Positions 45,604 through 57,705 of a stretch of DNA of 64,000 nucleotides are shown here, one piece after another; positions within the stretch are counted from its first letter, which is position 1, and each line of letters opens with the position of its first letter. Below the pieces are notes generated by a model. That model searched no databases, was not told the DNA's origin, and saw only the letters and a program-made list of their open reading frames with translations. A program made the position numbers and the translations under genes. The DNA comes from Abelmoschus esculentus (Eukaryota > Streptophyta > Magnoliopsida > Malvales > Malvaceae), in contig JAUCBN010000049.1 of assembly GCA_035048815.1 (NCBI GenBank), positions 8,935,501-8,999,500 on the forward strand, in the 5' to 3' direction.

Positions 45604-46858
45604 GATTTGAAAATTAGGGATTTAAAGAAATGAGAATTTATGGGTTTAGAATTTGAGAATTGAAAATTTAGGAATTTAATTCAAAAATTGGAAAATAAGG
45701 TTTTTAAAAAAGAAATTAAGATTTGAAGATACCTAAAATAAATGGAATTAAAATTATAAAAAAATTATAAAAGAAGTAAAAAAAAAGGGGTCATTAAATT
45801 AAAAATGTATGTTAAAAATGTTTTAAAAAGTAATTGAAGAGCAAAAAACGATTTGAAAAACAAATTAAAAAATGGTTGCAGTTGTCACCGGTCACTTTGG
45901 TAGACCGAGCACTGGAAAATCAGAGATTTGAAGTAAATTGAGTTTGAGAGTCGGTTACGATCAAAAACGGTGTTAGCGTTTAAAATCGCCAAAAATTTGG
46001 CACCTTTAGAAAAATACCGCTTAATTAATTATAAATTTTTTGAATTAAAATGATATTTAAATTAAAATTTGTTTATAGATTCGAGTATATTTTAAACGTC
46101 TAGATATTCGAAGGTAAACACGTACACCGCTACCACTACGTTTGGTATTGGGCCCGTTACGACCGAATATCGAAATATCGCATTATTATTTAATTAAAAA
46201 CAATGCAAAGCAGATCACTAGAGGGATAATATAATGTAAATGAAACACAAAGTAAATATGAAAAATAAACTAAAGGGAACAACATTTAACATTGAAAGAG
46301 GCTAAGTTGAAAGGAAAACAAAAATTTAAAACAAAATCAAAACCAAAAGTTTCAGTCTCAACTTGGTGACTAAAATAAGCGAAAATCAAATTTTGAGACT
46401 CAAATTAAACAAAGATGGATTTTTTAGGGCTAAATTCAAAACAAAAGAAATCTATTGACTGGTTAGTAACCAAATTGAAACTAAATTAAAATTTTGGGGT
46501 CCAAAATCGGATACTTTAATCATTGAAAATCGGGTTAACTTTAATTTAGTGACTAAAATAAAACAAAATGAAAATTCAGGTGGCCAAATCGATGATAACT
46601 GAAATCAAATTTACAGGGACTGCGGGACGAATTTGTATGACATTGAGGTTTTAAAATGCGATAAACCATTTTTAAAATATTTTGGGGGTATATAACACAA
46701 ACAGATAATTATTTCCAACCTTTTTCCTTCATTTTTAGACCGAAACCAAAATAAAAATCTCCATGTTCTCTCGGGTGTTCTTCTGGAAATCCAGAAAAAA
46801 TAAAAACACGATGAGTGTTCTTGTGAATTTTCAGAAATGAAGAACAAGAACTTAGAAA
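45604..46858 (-). repeat. Tat-like LTR, second copy, part 2
   Basis: Similarity to 26600-27925 resumes after the gypsy element, with about 165 bases of the LTR missing at the join and about 100 bases missing near 46200. It ends at AAGAACTTAGAAACGG, beyond which the two copies differ. Confidence 0.7.
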
Positions 46859-47149
46859 CGGTAAGGAATGCATATCGATACGCCTGAAAAAACTTAAGAA
46901 TATTCTTCGAATTTATAAGCATGGTATCAATACCAATAAGGATGGTATCGGACGCATGTACGATTTTGAATGTTTTGGCTTAACAAATCTTAAGGAAAAT
47001 AGATTTTGGGTTATTGTTTTGACTTAGAATACTTTGTTGACTTGCATATTATTGTTTTGAATGTTATTGTTTTGGTCTTAAAAATTTATTTACAAAATAA
47101 TTATTTAACTTCTTTGCTATATCAAAATCAAATTTAGTTTTACAGTATT

Positions 47150-47560
47150 TTTTGGAAATTAAAAAAACTTAGAGTCATCACCAATTACTTAAATAGGTAG
47201 AACATCAATAAACTAGAGATTCGTTTAAAAGCAAGTTCGAGAGTTGGTTACATGCGAGGAAAGATTAATATTCATTACGCCTGAAAATCGATACAGAAAA
47301 TAGATTGATTTTAATTGACGAAAGTTATTGAAATTTAAATTGAATTTAATTAAATGTTCTTGATTGAATATAAAATTTAATTAAACGGGCTTTATCAAAT
47401 TAGTGGACTTAAACTATTTAATTAGTAACGATGAGGATACATCAAGTCATATATTAAACCGATATCGAATAAATCTGAAAGTCATATTAATTTTGGGTTT
47501 GAATTTCGTACTTTATCTTTATGTATGATGCAAGCATTTAAAAATGATGTTATTGGCTTA
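47150..47560 (+). repeat. Decayed Tat-like LTR fragment
   Basis: Strings such as GAGTCATCACCAATTACTT, GCAAGTTCGAGAGTTGGTTA and CATGCGAGGAAAGATTAATA resemble the GGAGTCGCCACC / GAGAGTCGGTTACG portion of Tat LTRs. The flanks (46859-47149 and 47561-48705) are AT-rich with nothing else recognised. Orientation is uncertain. Confidence 0.35.
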
Positions 47561-47682
47561 TCCACTTTAAACCAAATTAAGTTTACCTTTGGACGGTAAA
47601 AAATAATTTGAATATTTGGTCAACATCCATTAATTTAGTATATATATTCTTCATATTTTTTTATATATTGTAATCTTTCTTC

Positions 47683-47707
47683 GTGTGTGTATATATATAT
47701 ATATATT
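47683..47707. repeat. (GT)n(AT)n microsatellite
   Basis: A short GTGTGTGT run passes into about nine AT units. Confidence 0.8.
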
Positions 47708-48705
47708 ATTAATTATTAATTATTAATTTTTTAAAAAAATGATGGGGACTTAGATTCGAACTTAAATTTTTTAAAAGTCTAATTATTAATTAGATTAGAC
47801 ATGAAATAAAATCACCCATTATGTTTTTATATCTTAGAGACTAACCACATTAGAGTAAAATTTGGTCTCATAGTCTTAAACTATTGTTTACAAATTTTAG
47901 CCTTCTGGTAAAATACTTGTGTTCTTGTACTTGAAAGATGCCATGAGTGTTGAAATTCATGATCAATGCATGATGGCATGATGGACTATTACTCCAAATC
48001 ATTTCTTCTCTTCTTTATTACTATTATTGTAAATCAGTCAAACGAATAATTAAAAATTAACAAAATTAGATTTTTACGTAAAAAATTTAATATCAAATGG
48101 AATTTTAAAATAAAATTTTAAAAATTATTTAGCCAAAATTTTGATTAAAAATTCGATCAGTTAAAATAAAATTGATTTCTTTTAGATATAGCAAGAGGAA
48201 AGCAAAAGTTAGCATGTTAGGTATATTTATGTGCATGTATATAGTGATTACTGTATGTGTGTATAGATGATTTTTTACTGAAAATAATAATTCTAAAATT
48301 TTGAAAATATTATAAAATTTATAATAATTTTAAATCATCATATCTAATTTTTGACAGAAATATCAAAATCAAATAAAAGATAGAAACTTGTATTTCCAAC
48401 CTGTCAACTTGGATCGACGTCTATCCACTATCGAGACCTACGTTTTAATTTTTCTAGGATCCACACCCAAAATATCTCCAACTAAATAATAGGTAGTTTA
48501 CTAGGTACACAAGCATATGTTTGGTGTAGTCACGTGATTTTATCTAACGTAATTTAGTTTTGGGTAAATTACACGGATAGCTATAATATTATAGGGTTGA
48601 TATCGAAATGGCCACAATACTTTAAAAAGAGTCAAATACACTGACAAAATATTAATTTGGTATTAAAACAGCCACCGAACGTTAAAAACCAAACGGACTG
48701 ATGAC

Positions 48706-49745
48706 GTGGCCGTTAAAATTAAAATGAAATAATTACACATTTACTCCCTATTATTCATACAATTTTTAATTTAGTATTAATTTTATTATAAAAAAATCCC
48801 ACAACATGATTTCCAAGGGTGTTGAACCAAGGTGATTTCTATGATACAAGTTCCCATAACATATATATATTGAATGCAGTTTTTTATATGTATTATATTA
48901 GTTCCACATATAATTTTATATTTATTTTTTAATTTAATTAAAATATTAATTAAATTATTTTTCATATAATAAGTTAAAATATTTAAATAAAAAATTATTA
49001 ACAAACCCTAAATCCAAACAATAAACATGTAATAATAAACCCTAAAGTCATTTAAAATTTTAAATTATATTTAAAAATATTAAACCCTAAATCCTAATCC
49101 TTAAAACCCTAAATACTAAACCTTAAATCTAAATCCTAAACCATAAACCTAAATCCTAAACTATAAATCTAAAACCATAAACCTTAAACCCTAAATATTT
49201 TATATTTAAGATTTAATATTTTTATATTTAAGGTTTAGGGTTTTAGATTTAAGGTTTTAGGATTTACGGTTTAATATTTTTAAATATAATTTAAAATTTT
49301 AAATGACTTTAGGGTTTACTATTACATGTTTAGAGTTTGGATTTAGGGTTCGTTAATAATTTTTTATTATTATTTAAATATTTTAATTTATTATATAAAA
49401 AATAATTTAATTAATATTTTAATTAAATTAAAAAATAAATATAAATTATGTGGAACTAATATAATACATATAAAAAACTACATTCGATATTATATGTTAT
49501 GGGAACTTATATCATAGAAATCACCTTGGTTCATTGGTTTGAGTGTTGCTTATTTATACCTAAGGTTTTGGGTTCAACTATCTTTTTTGTTTTCTTCCTT
49601 TAATCTGGTGGTGACACGTGTCACCCCCTGATTGGAGGATTATATTTATATATTTTATTTTATTGTAATAAAATTAGGACTAAATAAAAAAAAATGTATG
49701 AATAGTAGGGAGTAAATATGTAATTATTTCATTTTAATTTTAATG
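48706..49745. mobile_element. Palindromic foldback element with telomere-like core
   Basis: The left arm (CCGTTAAAATTAAAATGAAA onward) is the reverse complement of the right arm ending TTTCATTTTAATTTTAATGACC, and the match runs inwards for over 350 bases per arm. The centre lies near 49210. Inner arms consist of degenerate CCCTAAA / TTTAGGG units. The right arm has about 110 bases missing from the left arm, including a GTGACACGTGTCAC palindrome near 49612-49625. There is no coding capacity. Foldback or Mutator-like non-autonomous elements have this form; the class is an inference and no TSD was confirmed. Confidence 0.65.
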
Positions 49746-50064
49746 ACCACTTAATTAACTCATATGTAGCTTCCTCCACTTCGTGATTCCTCCACAACAT
49801 CTTTATAAAGGAAATACACTTGTTGTGAAGATCATTAACATCTTTGTTTATCACTCTTATTGGGTCCTCTTCATATGTCAAATATGGGTTGATTTTAATC
49901 TCATGAAGATGGATAATATAAGAAAGGTCAGATTGATAGTGCCTCAATATAGACACATAAAACACGTTACAGATACACACCATCTTTGGGGACAATTCCA
50001 ACCGATAAGCTACATTTCCAACTCTTTCAATGATCTCATATGGTCCAATGAGGGAGTTGATTGA
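49746..50064 (-). pseudogene. Gypsy integrase C-terminal/chromodomain remnant
   Basis: The minus strand reads LIGPYEIIERVGNVAYRLEL, then VFYVSILRHYQSD, INPYLTYEEDPIRV and LWRNHEVEEATYE. These are the integrase tail and chromodomain-like end of Del/Tekay elements. The end of the domain is cut by the foldback element on its left, and upstream pol sequence is absent. No LTR pair belonging to it was found. Confidence 0.8.
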
Positions 50065-50582
50065 TATATTAGGATTGAGAGTATGCTAGATTAGTTGCTT
50101 TGGTAGATTGAATGTTGAAGATAAATAAAATGATGCAGCAAGTAGATTGTTGTGGCAAAGTAATTATTAAGGCAAGTAGTTTGCAAATTGTAAGATTATT
50201 TATGAATAGTGAAATATTGTAACAAGTAGTTGCTCTATCAAGTTTTTTTTTTTTTTTTTTGATAAATGTAATTTGTGGTAAGTTAATTGTTCTCTAATGT
50301 TAGACAAAGTATTCTTAAATTACTTGACATTTTTTCTAACATAAAGGGTTGATCTTTGCAAACCTCGGTGATACATTTTTTATATTTTATTTTATTAAGG
50401 GTAGACACAGTCGTTCTTTGAACTCTTATTAATCACATAAAATTTATTCCTAACACCAAGCTTCCTTCACTTCATCTTTTTTTTTCGAAACTTAGCTTTA
50501 GAGGGAATTGGTTCACTTAAGCTCTCACAATGTTAGAAAACCCAAATTTAATTTGTTTTGTTGATCTCCATCAACTCTTGTG
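50065..50582. other. AT-rich interval without recognisable genes
   Basis: It contains a T-run of about 18 bases near 50243-50260 and otherwise unremarkable AT-rich sequence. Its right end is the insertion site of the copia element. Confidence 0.5.
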
Positions 50583-50587
50583 ATGTT

Positions 50588-51251
50588 TGTAGGAAATATG
50601 TAATGCTTGAATTCCACACTCTGTTTTTATAGGTTGTATGGGAGCAGTTCGGTTGATTTAAAATTCTTTTTGAATTTTAAATATTTAAACGAATATATTT
50701 AATAATAAAATATCTGAGATTTAAATGGATATTTTCGGTTATCAAATCTACTATTTTTAGATTGATATTAACAGATTATCTGAGATTTAATTAAATTTTA
50801 TCTGTTATTATTAGATTATTTCAAATTTATATAATTTAAATTTAAAAATAAAATCAGATAAAATTTGATTTTTCGGACGTTTCTGCCCCTACGTCAGCCT
50901 ATAAATAAGAGAGCTCTCTTTCAGTTTTTATAATCCCATTCAGATTTACTTTTGTCTTATTTGAGAGAGTTTGAGAGCATTCCTTGAAAAGCTTAGAGAA
51001 GCTTTTGTTCGACTCCAGTTTAGACGATCATTTCCTCTAGAGTCCACTCCAAACTTTGGGTGTACATTGTTTGGAGGACCGTGCTAACCTTCGGGGGACA
51101 ACCGCCTAAAGTAGCGAGTACACACATCGGGGCGAATTGTTTCTAAGACAGTGGCCTCCATACCACGACACGGTCTAATTATCTTTCAGTTCCTTTATTT
51201 TATTTTTCCTGTCAGTGCTAACGCCCTGTTTTGCAGTCCATATAACCAACA
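50588..51251 (+). repeat. 5' LTR of the outer copia element
   Basis: It runs from TGTAGGAAATATGTAATGC to CATATAACCAACA, 664 bp. It holds about 60 bases (TTTGAGAGAGTTTGAGAGC region near 50957) absent from the 3' LTR. Confidence 0.9.
50900..50907 (+). promoter_or_regulatory. Putative TATA box in outer copia LTR
   Basis: TATAAATA follows CTACGTCAGCC and is conserved in the 3' LTR near 63185. The preceding ACGTCA is a common core of bZIP factor sites. Confidence 0.5.
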
Positions 51252-51837
51252 ATTTAGAAACAATTCTACTGCAAAAATGAAATTATAGTCAAGCTGATTT
51301 TGAGTTTGTTCAAGTTTGACACACTCGACAGGTCAACTATCAAAGGTGGTGATGAAGTTGAAGATAAGAACCAAAATCCTAAAGATAAGTATATTTTACT
51401 ATCAATGAATTTTATTTATTTATTTATTATTACTGTTAGTAAATTATTTTTGTGACTACCCATATATAATTTTATCTAATTTTTGTAGATTCAAAATATA
51501 TGTGAAATATCAGTCACGATGAATTTTGGATTCATGATGCAAGGATAGAAGTTGCAGGCATGATCAAAATAGACAAGGTCTACGAGAATTGAGTTTCTAC
51601 TTATAAGGTTAGATTATTTAATTCATGATTTATATTACATGAATTTATATTAAAGCCTTTACCTAGTCTGTAAGCTTAATGAGTATGTTTTAGACTAGGT
51701 TGTAAAAAAGGCTAGATAATCTTTCTTAAGTAGAAAATTCATCTGGAGAATGCTTAATAAAAATTTTTCGTTCGGGGAATATATTAAGCATAAATTTTTG
51801 AAGGACCTAAATAAAGATAGAAATATTCATAAGAGAT
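51252..51837 (+). other. 5' internal remnant of the outer copia element
   Basis: Non-coding or decayed sequence between the 5' LTR and the nested element. No standard primer site is evident after the LTR, and no gag motif could be read. Confidence 0.5.
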
Positions 51838-53135
51838 TGATAAGTGCTCAAAAGATCATTATTTTATACACTTTTCATGGACAATAAGCACTTATCTCAC
51901 ACTTACTTGGACTGATGCATGCGCTTAATATGCAATATTCAGATATTCCGCTATTATAACTTACAAAGCTAATATTTACAGAAAAATGCAGAATTTACGA
52001 TATCTTCTATACATGCAGGAACAACTACTGTCGAGGCAGGGTTGAGGCCGAGGCAGAAGCTGTGCCGCGGCAGCAACTGAAGCTCCAAAATCAATATTGT
52101 AGGTGATTGTAAGAGAAAAATACGTTGGACGTTCCTGGACATGCAGCACTTGGATCGAAGCTGGCTAGCACGAGGAAAGTCAAAGTCAAAGTCCACAAGG
52201 GAAAAGCCGCCTAGTTGAAATAAACTTGGAAATATTTGATTTTTGGGAATAATTGTAATCCTACTCCAAGTAGTATTCCTACTTAGGAAAAGTTTGCCCT
52301 AGACCTAGACTATATATACCATAGCCGTCCAATGTATAGGGAGGCGAATTTTAGAGAGAGTTCAACCCTAAGAATTATTGTGTTCTTTCTTTCATTATGT
52401 TCTAAGCTTTCTTAGGGTTAGGTGAAGGTTGTCGAGTACTTGTGAGAGGAGATTGTACTTTGTTTCTCGTTTCAATGCAATAAAACATTAAGATTTGCTT
52501 ACTCTTTGCCATTCTTTGTTCTGGCATCCAAGCCCGGGAGGGAAATTTGTGAGTAATCCATTTATCTAGACTCGGGAGAGTTAGATTCACGAAAGGAGTA
52601 AGTACGGCATTTGAAAAATACTAACTCGGCCTAGGGATAGGTTGGAGTTTCAGCGGCTAAAAGAAGTGTGAGATTGGTTGATAGTTAGAATTGATTCACG
52701 CCGGGAGGTATCATCAAGGACTTATTATCAACAGTGTTTCGACTAGGGATAAGCGGAGCCATCCAAGGACACTTTGCCGAATCTTAGTGAGGTCTACCCA
52801 AGAGCAAGGGATTACCGCGGCAGACACGCATTGTCGCTGCCGAGGCAGTAATCTGCAATACTGCCGAGGCAGAGTCATGCGATAGCATTGGACAAAAACA
52901 AGTCGATCGATTCCACAGTACAACGCAACTGGATCCTGCCCACTCTCCTCATTCGTTCTCACTACCTTTCTTTTGTTTTTATTTAATTAGTTTACTCAAA
53001 CATCCTTCCTGTGGAGACATATTAAAGAAGACATATTAAGTACACCAATCCCTGTGGAGACAATACACGATAAATACTTATCACTTTATTACTTGACGTT
53101 ACACTGCACAATTTACGCTATTTCTACACACAACA
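51838..53135 (+). repeat. 5' LTR of the Athila-like element
   Basis: It begins TGATAAGTGCTCAAAAGATC and ends TTTCTACACACAACA. It carries copies of the CTGCCGAGGCAG-type motif at 52029-52074 and 52812-52872. Confidence 0.9.
52311..52318 (+). promoter_or_regulatory. Putative TATA box in Athila-like LTR
   Basis: TATATATA follows CCTAGACC and is conserved in the 3' LTR near 59190. Confidence 0.5.
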
Positions 53136-53139
53136 AGTT

Positions 53140-53156
53140 TTTGGCGCCATTTTCGG
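53140..53156 (+). other. Primer-binding site of the Athila-like element
   Basis: TTGGCGCCATTTTCGGG lies four bases after the LTR and resembles the Athila Asp-tRNA site TGGCGCCGTTGCCGGGG, with changes in the middle. Confidence 0.7.
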
Positions 53157-53245
53157 GTTTTGGCAACGAAATTTTGTTTTCTTTATTTTCTTGCTTTAGT
53201 TATTTTATTTTTATTTTTTATTTTACTTTGGTTTCTTTTTGGTGT

Positions 53246-54689
53246 ATGACCAGGGCCAACCCATCCAATCCGTTGTACGAGATTGACCCTGAAATTGAAC
53301 GTACACGGAATCGGTTGAGGAGACAAATCCAACAAGCAATGGCAGGAAATCAAGTAGATCAAAACATACTTGTTGGCCACGGAGGACTTCAGCAGCCACC
53401 CATGCCGCAGCAACCACTGCCGCAGCCCATACTGCCACGGCAGCTCACTGTTAGAGATTTCCCGGTGGAAGATCTGAATGGATTAATCCTTGGAGTCGTT
53501 GCACCGGAAATAGAAGCAACCCATTTTGAACTCAAACCAGTCATGTTCAATATGTTGAATACTATTGGACAATTTAGTGGGTCTGCAACTGAAGATGCCA
53601 GGCAACATCTCAAATCTTTCATGGAAGTTTATAACTCATTTAAAATTCAAGGAGTCCATGAAGATGTTTTGAGATTAAAATTGTTTCCCTATTCACTGAG
53701 GGATAGGGCCAATACCTGGTTAAATAACATTCTAGCAGGATCAATAGGATCTTGGAGTGAACTCTGCCGAGATTTCATTACGCGCTTTAACCCTACTAAC
53801 TTATATGATCGTATCCGTAATGAAATTACTTCTTTTCAACAGGCAGATGATGAACCAATGCACGAGGCATGGGAGCGCTATAGAGACTTATTGCACAGAT
53901 GCCCATTACATGGATTTCCCTTGTGGACACAAGTAACAATGTTCTACAATGCCACTAATGCCCCCACAAGGATGATGCTAGATGCCTCAGCCAATGGGAC
54001 ACTCCTTGACAAAGCTCTTGAGGAAGCTATAGAGATTCTGAACAAGCTCGCAAAGAATGATTTTCAGTTCTCTACATCTAGGCGAGGAGGAATGAGACGC
54101 CAAGCCATAGTGAATGAACTCGAAACATCCAATTTAGTGGCAGCACAATTGGCATCTCTAACCAAGATGGTTCAGAACATGCAATTACAACAAAATACTC
54201 ATGAGGTTAAAACGATCAATTCTTCTGAGTTTTTATGTGGGAAACTACAACCGGAATAATAATATGATGTCTAACACATATAATCCGGCATGGAAAAAGC
54301 ACCCAAATTTTTCATGGAGCAATCCTAATAATGCCTTGAATCCCACTAATCAGACCTCAAGTTATCAGCAGCCGATGCCGCAGAAAAATATACAACAGAT
54401 GCCGCAGCAGCAGATGCCGCAGTAGCAGTCTGAAAGTTCGTTGGAGAACACTCTCAAAGCCTTTATGATGAAAACAGAATCATACATGGCAGAGAACAGT
54501 AATTTCATCAAAAGGACGGATGCTTTCATGAATAGGACTAAAATGAGGCTGCAAAATCAAGAAGCGGCTATTAAAACTCTAGAAACTCAAGTGGGTCAGT
54601 TCGCTCAAAGACAAAACACTAGACCACAAGGAGGATTACCTAGCAATACTGAAGTTGCTAAGGGAATAGGCCATGAGAATGTAAAGTGA
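53246..54689 (+). pseudogene. Athila-like gag
   Basis: Gag starts at ATG 53246 (MTRANPSNPLYEIDPEIE) and is open for 337 codons to TAA at 54257. Landmarks of the retrotransposon gag domain are present: FKIQGVHEDVLRLKLFPYSL, DRANTWLN, WSELCRDFITRFNP and RNEITSFQQADDEPMHEAWERY. A frameshift near 54225 leads to a Gln/Pro-rich stretch (QQMPQQQMPQ) ended by TAG at 54423-54425. A coiled segment with LETQVGQFAQRQ follows, typical of Athila. The zinc-knuckle part near the frameshift is not readable. The polymer-forming core itself is intact. Confidence 0.85.
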
Positions 54690-55560
54690 TCACAACCAGA
54701 AGTGTCCTACATTTAAAAGAAAAACTAAGCAGTTCAGCAAACAAAGTCCCACAGGCAATACAAGATGACTCAGATAGGGAGGACCAAGATGCTGAACCAG
54801 AAAGTCAGGCCTCAGAAATCCCAGCAGAAAACTCTGCCGAGGCAGACAAACCGGCAGCACCTCAACTAGTTGTCGAGACAGTAAAAGACCCAGTGGTGCC
54901 AGATATTAAATTCAAAACTCATGAAACCCTGGAGGAGATGAGACCACCACCACCTTTCCCACAAAGGTTGAAAAAGCAAAAATAGGATCTCTAGTTTAAA
55001 AAATTTCTAGACATCCTAAAACAAGTCCACATCAACTTGCCATTCGTTGAGGCAATTGAACAGATGCCTAATTACGCTAAGTTCTTGAACGACATGATAT
55101 CTAAAAGAAAAAGGCTTGGTGAGTTTGAAACAGTGGCAGCAACTGAAGGATGCATGGCAATGCTACACAATCGCATGCCTCCAAAATTAAAGGATCATGG
55201 ATGCTTTACCATAACTTGTGCGATAGGTAACCATTATGAAGGAAAAGCCCTATGTGACTTGGGAGCAAGCATCAACTTAATGCCGAAATCAGTCTTCCAA
55301 AAGCTTAGAATAGGAAGAGCAAAACCCACAACTGTGGTACTTCAACTAGCGGATAGATCATTTGTGCACCCTGAAGGAAAAATTGATGACATATTGGTAA
55401 GGGTAGACAAATTTATTTTTCCCGCTGACTAGCAGATGAAAATGCGCCAATCATATTGGGGAGGCCTTTCTTAGCAACTGGACGCACCTTAATTGATATG
55501 GAAAATGGAGAGTTGACAATGAGGGTTAATGACTAACAAATCAAACTCAATGTATTCCAC
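54686..55560 (+). pseudogene. Athila-like protease region
   Basis: It continues gag after a frame slip with ITTRSVLHLKEKL, an acidic linker, PPPFPQRLKKQK, a TAG at 54983-54985 and a second in-frame stop soon after. Then come LPFVEAIEQMPNYAKFLNDM and the protease motif ALCDLGASINLMPKSVF near 55245-55300. TAG at 55430-55432 and a frame slip precede APIILGRPFLATGRTLI. In Athila this leads into reverse transcriptase; here it stops. Confidence 0.85.
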
Positions 55561-56229
55561 AATTTAAAAAAATATGATGATCTAGAAGATTGCAAAGCCA
55601 TCCACACAACAGACACCAAAATATCCTGCCTTGGCAGCATGCTCGGCAGGCTATTTGGCAGAAAGATCAAGCTCAAAGTGGAAGCAGAACATCAGGATGG
55701 ACATAAAGAAAAAGGGAGTGGACAACATCTGAATTATAATTCTGGCCAACAAGAGATAAATACCTTAGGAGATGCATTTGCATGCACTCCTCCAATGACT
55801 TAATCTCTTCCCTTTTCTTTTTATATTATTATATTAGGATTAGTTTAGTTTATATTTACTGTCCATATTTATTTTATGCTTTCATTATTTTTTCTTGTTT
55901 TTGTTCAATTATTTTTAGGTTAATAAAGCAAGGATGGATGAAAAATAGTTCACAACAGAAATTCTGCCGAAGCAGAAAACAGTGTTAGAGTCGCAGCAGT
56001 CCTAACGGGCAGAAAAGTGTAACGGCTAGTCTGCCGAGATTTCTGCCGCGACAGTAAAAGCAATCGGCAGTAAAGGCTAACGGTTACAAAACAGATAGTG
56101 GTTTCAAACGGATACAAGGTCGAGGCCTATATAAGCACCTTTCTTCTCTTGAACTATTCACTCTTGCATTCTTGTTTTCTTTTGAATATTTGCTAATCTT
56201 GCTCTCATCATACTCTCTACCTAGCCTTC
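55561..56229 (+). other. Spacer in place of the missing pol core
   Basis: This non-coding stretch joins the protease to the 3' ORF. It carries several CTGCCG-type motifs (55626-55637, 55964-55975, 56043-56054) and a T-rich run near 55800-55920. No YxDD box or integrase motif was seen. Confidence 0.6.
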
Positions 56230-57705
56230 TTGAAATTTTCAGAATCTTTCCAAGAAACTATTCAAAATCCTCAAAACTCATCCACGGCATCATACACTCG
56301 CTTTGCTCCTGCCGCTGTTGAAATCCGATTCAACAGATCTTTCGTTGCTTGGCAGTTATGGGAAGAACAAGGGTTCCAACACTCGGATGAGGAGAACTAC
56401 GACATCGAGCACTATTTGTTCGATAGAATCAAGTATCAAGATTGGGAGATTCTTTGCCTACAGCCTGCCCAGGCAAATGCAACCATAGTGTGGGAATTTT
56501 ATGCACATGTGTCGAGCAAGAATTCTCTCTACGTCCACTGCCGAGGCAGGCCGATCAAGCTTGATGCCGAGTCAATCAACCAATACTATGGCCTCATACC
56601 TACCCGCGATATCCATGCCGAATTTTTTGAAGAAGTTACAAACGAAGAGTACGAGTTGATCAAAGATGACCTTTGCTACAACGATACCCTTTGGGAAACC
56701 GGTGCCTATAGAGGATCTGTAGCAAGGTAGAGTCTCAAACCCGAGGCCAAGCTTTGGAACACCTTTGTCAAGAGATGCCTCATACCCAACTCCCAAAACA
56801 GCACGGTAGACCGTAGGAGATTGGTGCTCATCCAATCCATCATCAATAAAAGGAGCATCATCGTTGGATAGATCATATTACGAGAAATTTACGAGTGCGG
56901 TAAGAAGGAAAGAGGGTCGTTATATTTCCCTTATTTAATCTCTGGTTTGTGCATTGCTGCAGGTGTACTAGCGGAAGATACGGATGAATACACTCCAAAC
57001 AGGAAAGGATGGACGAGAGACTTCTGCCAAAAAATAATGCAGATCACGCAGGCAGAACCATTCCAGGCAACTCCTGAGCAGTTCACTGCCGACTTCACTG
57101 TCGGAGCCCAGTACACAGCAGATATGTCTGACACTGCCCACACCATTGCCGCAGCAGACCCTTACCAGGAGATTCTACAAAGGATGGCTGCCATGGACCT
57201 TCGTCAACAAAGATACATGGAATATCAACGCGACTTCAACAGCACACTTGCACAGATGATGATGCAAAATTTTCCAAGTCAAGGGATGCACTTTCGAGAA
57301 TTTCCAGCAAACATATTCGTCACAGCAGCACCCTACAAAGAGGCCACTCCAGCCCTAGGGCCGAGGCCATTTTTCCCTTCTCAACCTCAACAGCAGTTCA
57401 ACGCGGCTGACCCATCTAGGGCAGCAGGCTCTGCCGCGGCATCTTCAACCAGCAGAAGACCATCAAAGAGGAGAGATATCTTCAGTACTCCACCACGATC
57501 ACCCATCCCCATGGGCAGTCTCTCCAGAGAAATAGATGAGTATGTACATCAAAGCTCATCCAATGCCGAGCCTAGTATTCATTATGCTGAGGCAACAAAT
57601 ATTGAAGAGGAAGGAGGGACGGACATAATGCATACGGAAGAAATTGCCGACGAAGAAGAAGGAGAAGAGGTGGATGCTCCTTTACAAAAGACACCACCCA
57701 TATGA
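56230..57705 (+). pseudogene. Athila-like 3' ORF (plant transposon protein domain), two stops
   Basis: One frame of 492 codons is broken only by TAG at 56728-56730 and 56869-56871. There is no ATG at the left edge; the frame opens in CTTGAAATTTTCAG. The N-terminal half (AAVEIRFNRSFVAWQLWEE, WEFYAHVSSKNSLYVHCRG, AESINQYYGLI) resembles the putative plant transposon protein domain found in the env position of many Athila-type elements. The second half has a Gln/Met-rich stretch (RQQRYMEYQRDFNSTLAQMM), a Ser/Arg-rich patch and a Glu-rich tail. No signal peptide or membrane helix is visible. The function of this family is unknown to me. Confidence 0.7.

Noticed and set aside
49020..49290. Interstitial telomere repeat from a chromosome fusion
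   Set aside because: Units are degenerate (CCTAAATC, CCATAAAC) and arranged as a palindrome within a foldback element, unlike a head-to-head telomere fusion of exact CCCTAAA units.
52714..52962. 82-codon minus frame in the Athila-like LTR, repeated at 59563-59841
   Set aside because: It occurs in both LTRs simply because they are repeats, and it is antisense to the element without known similarity.
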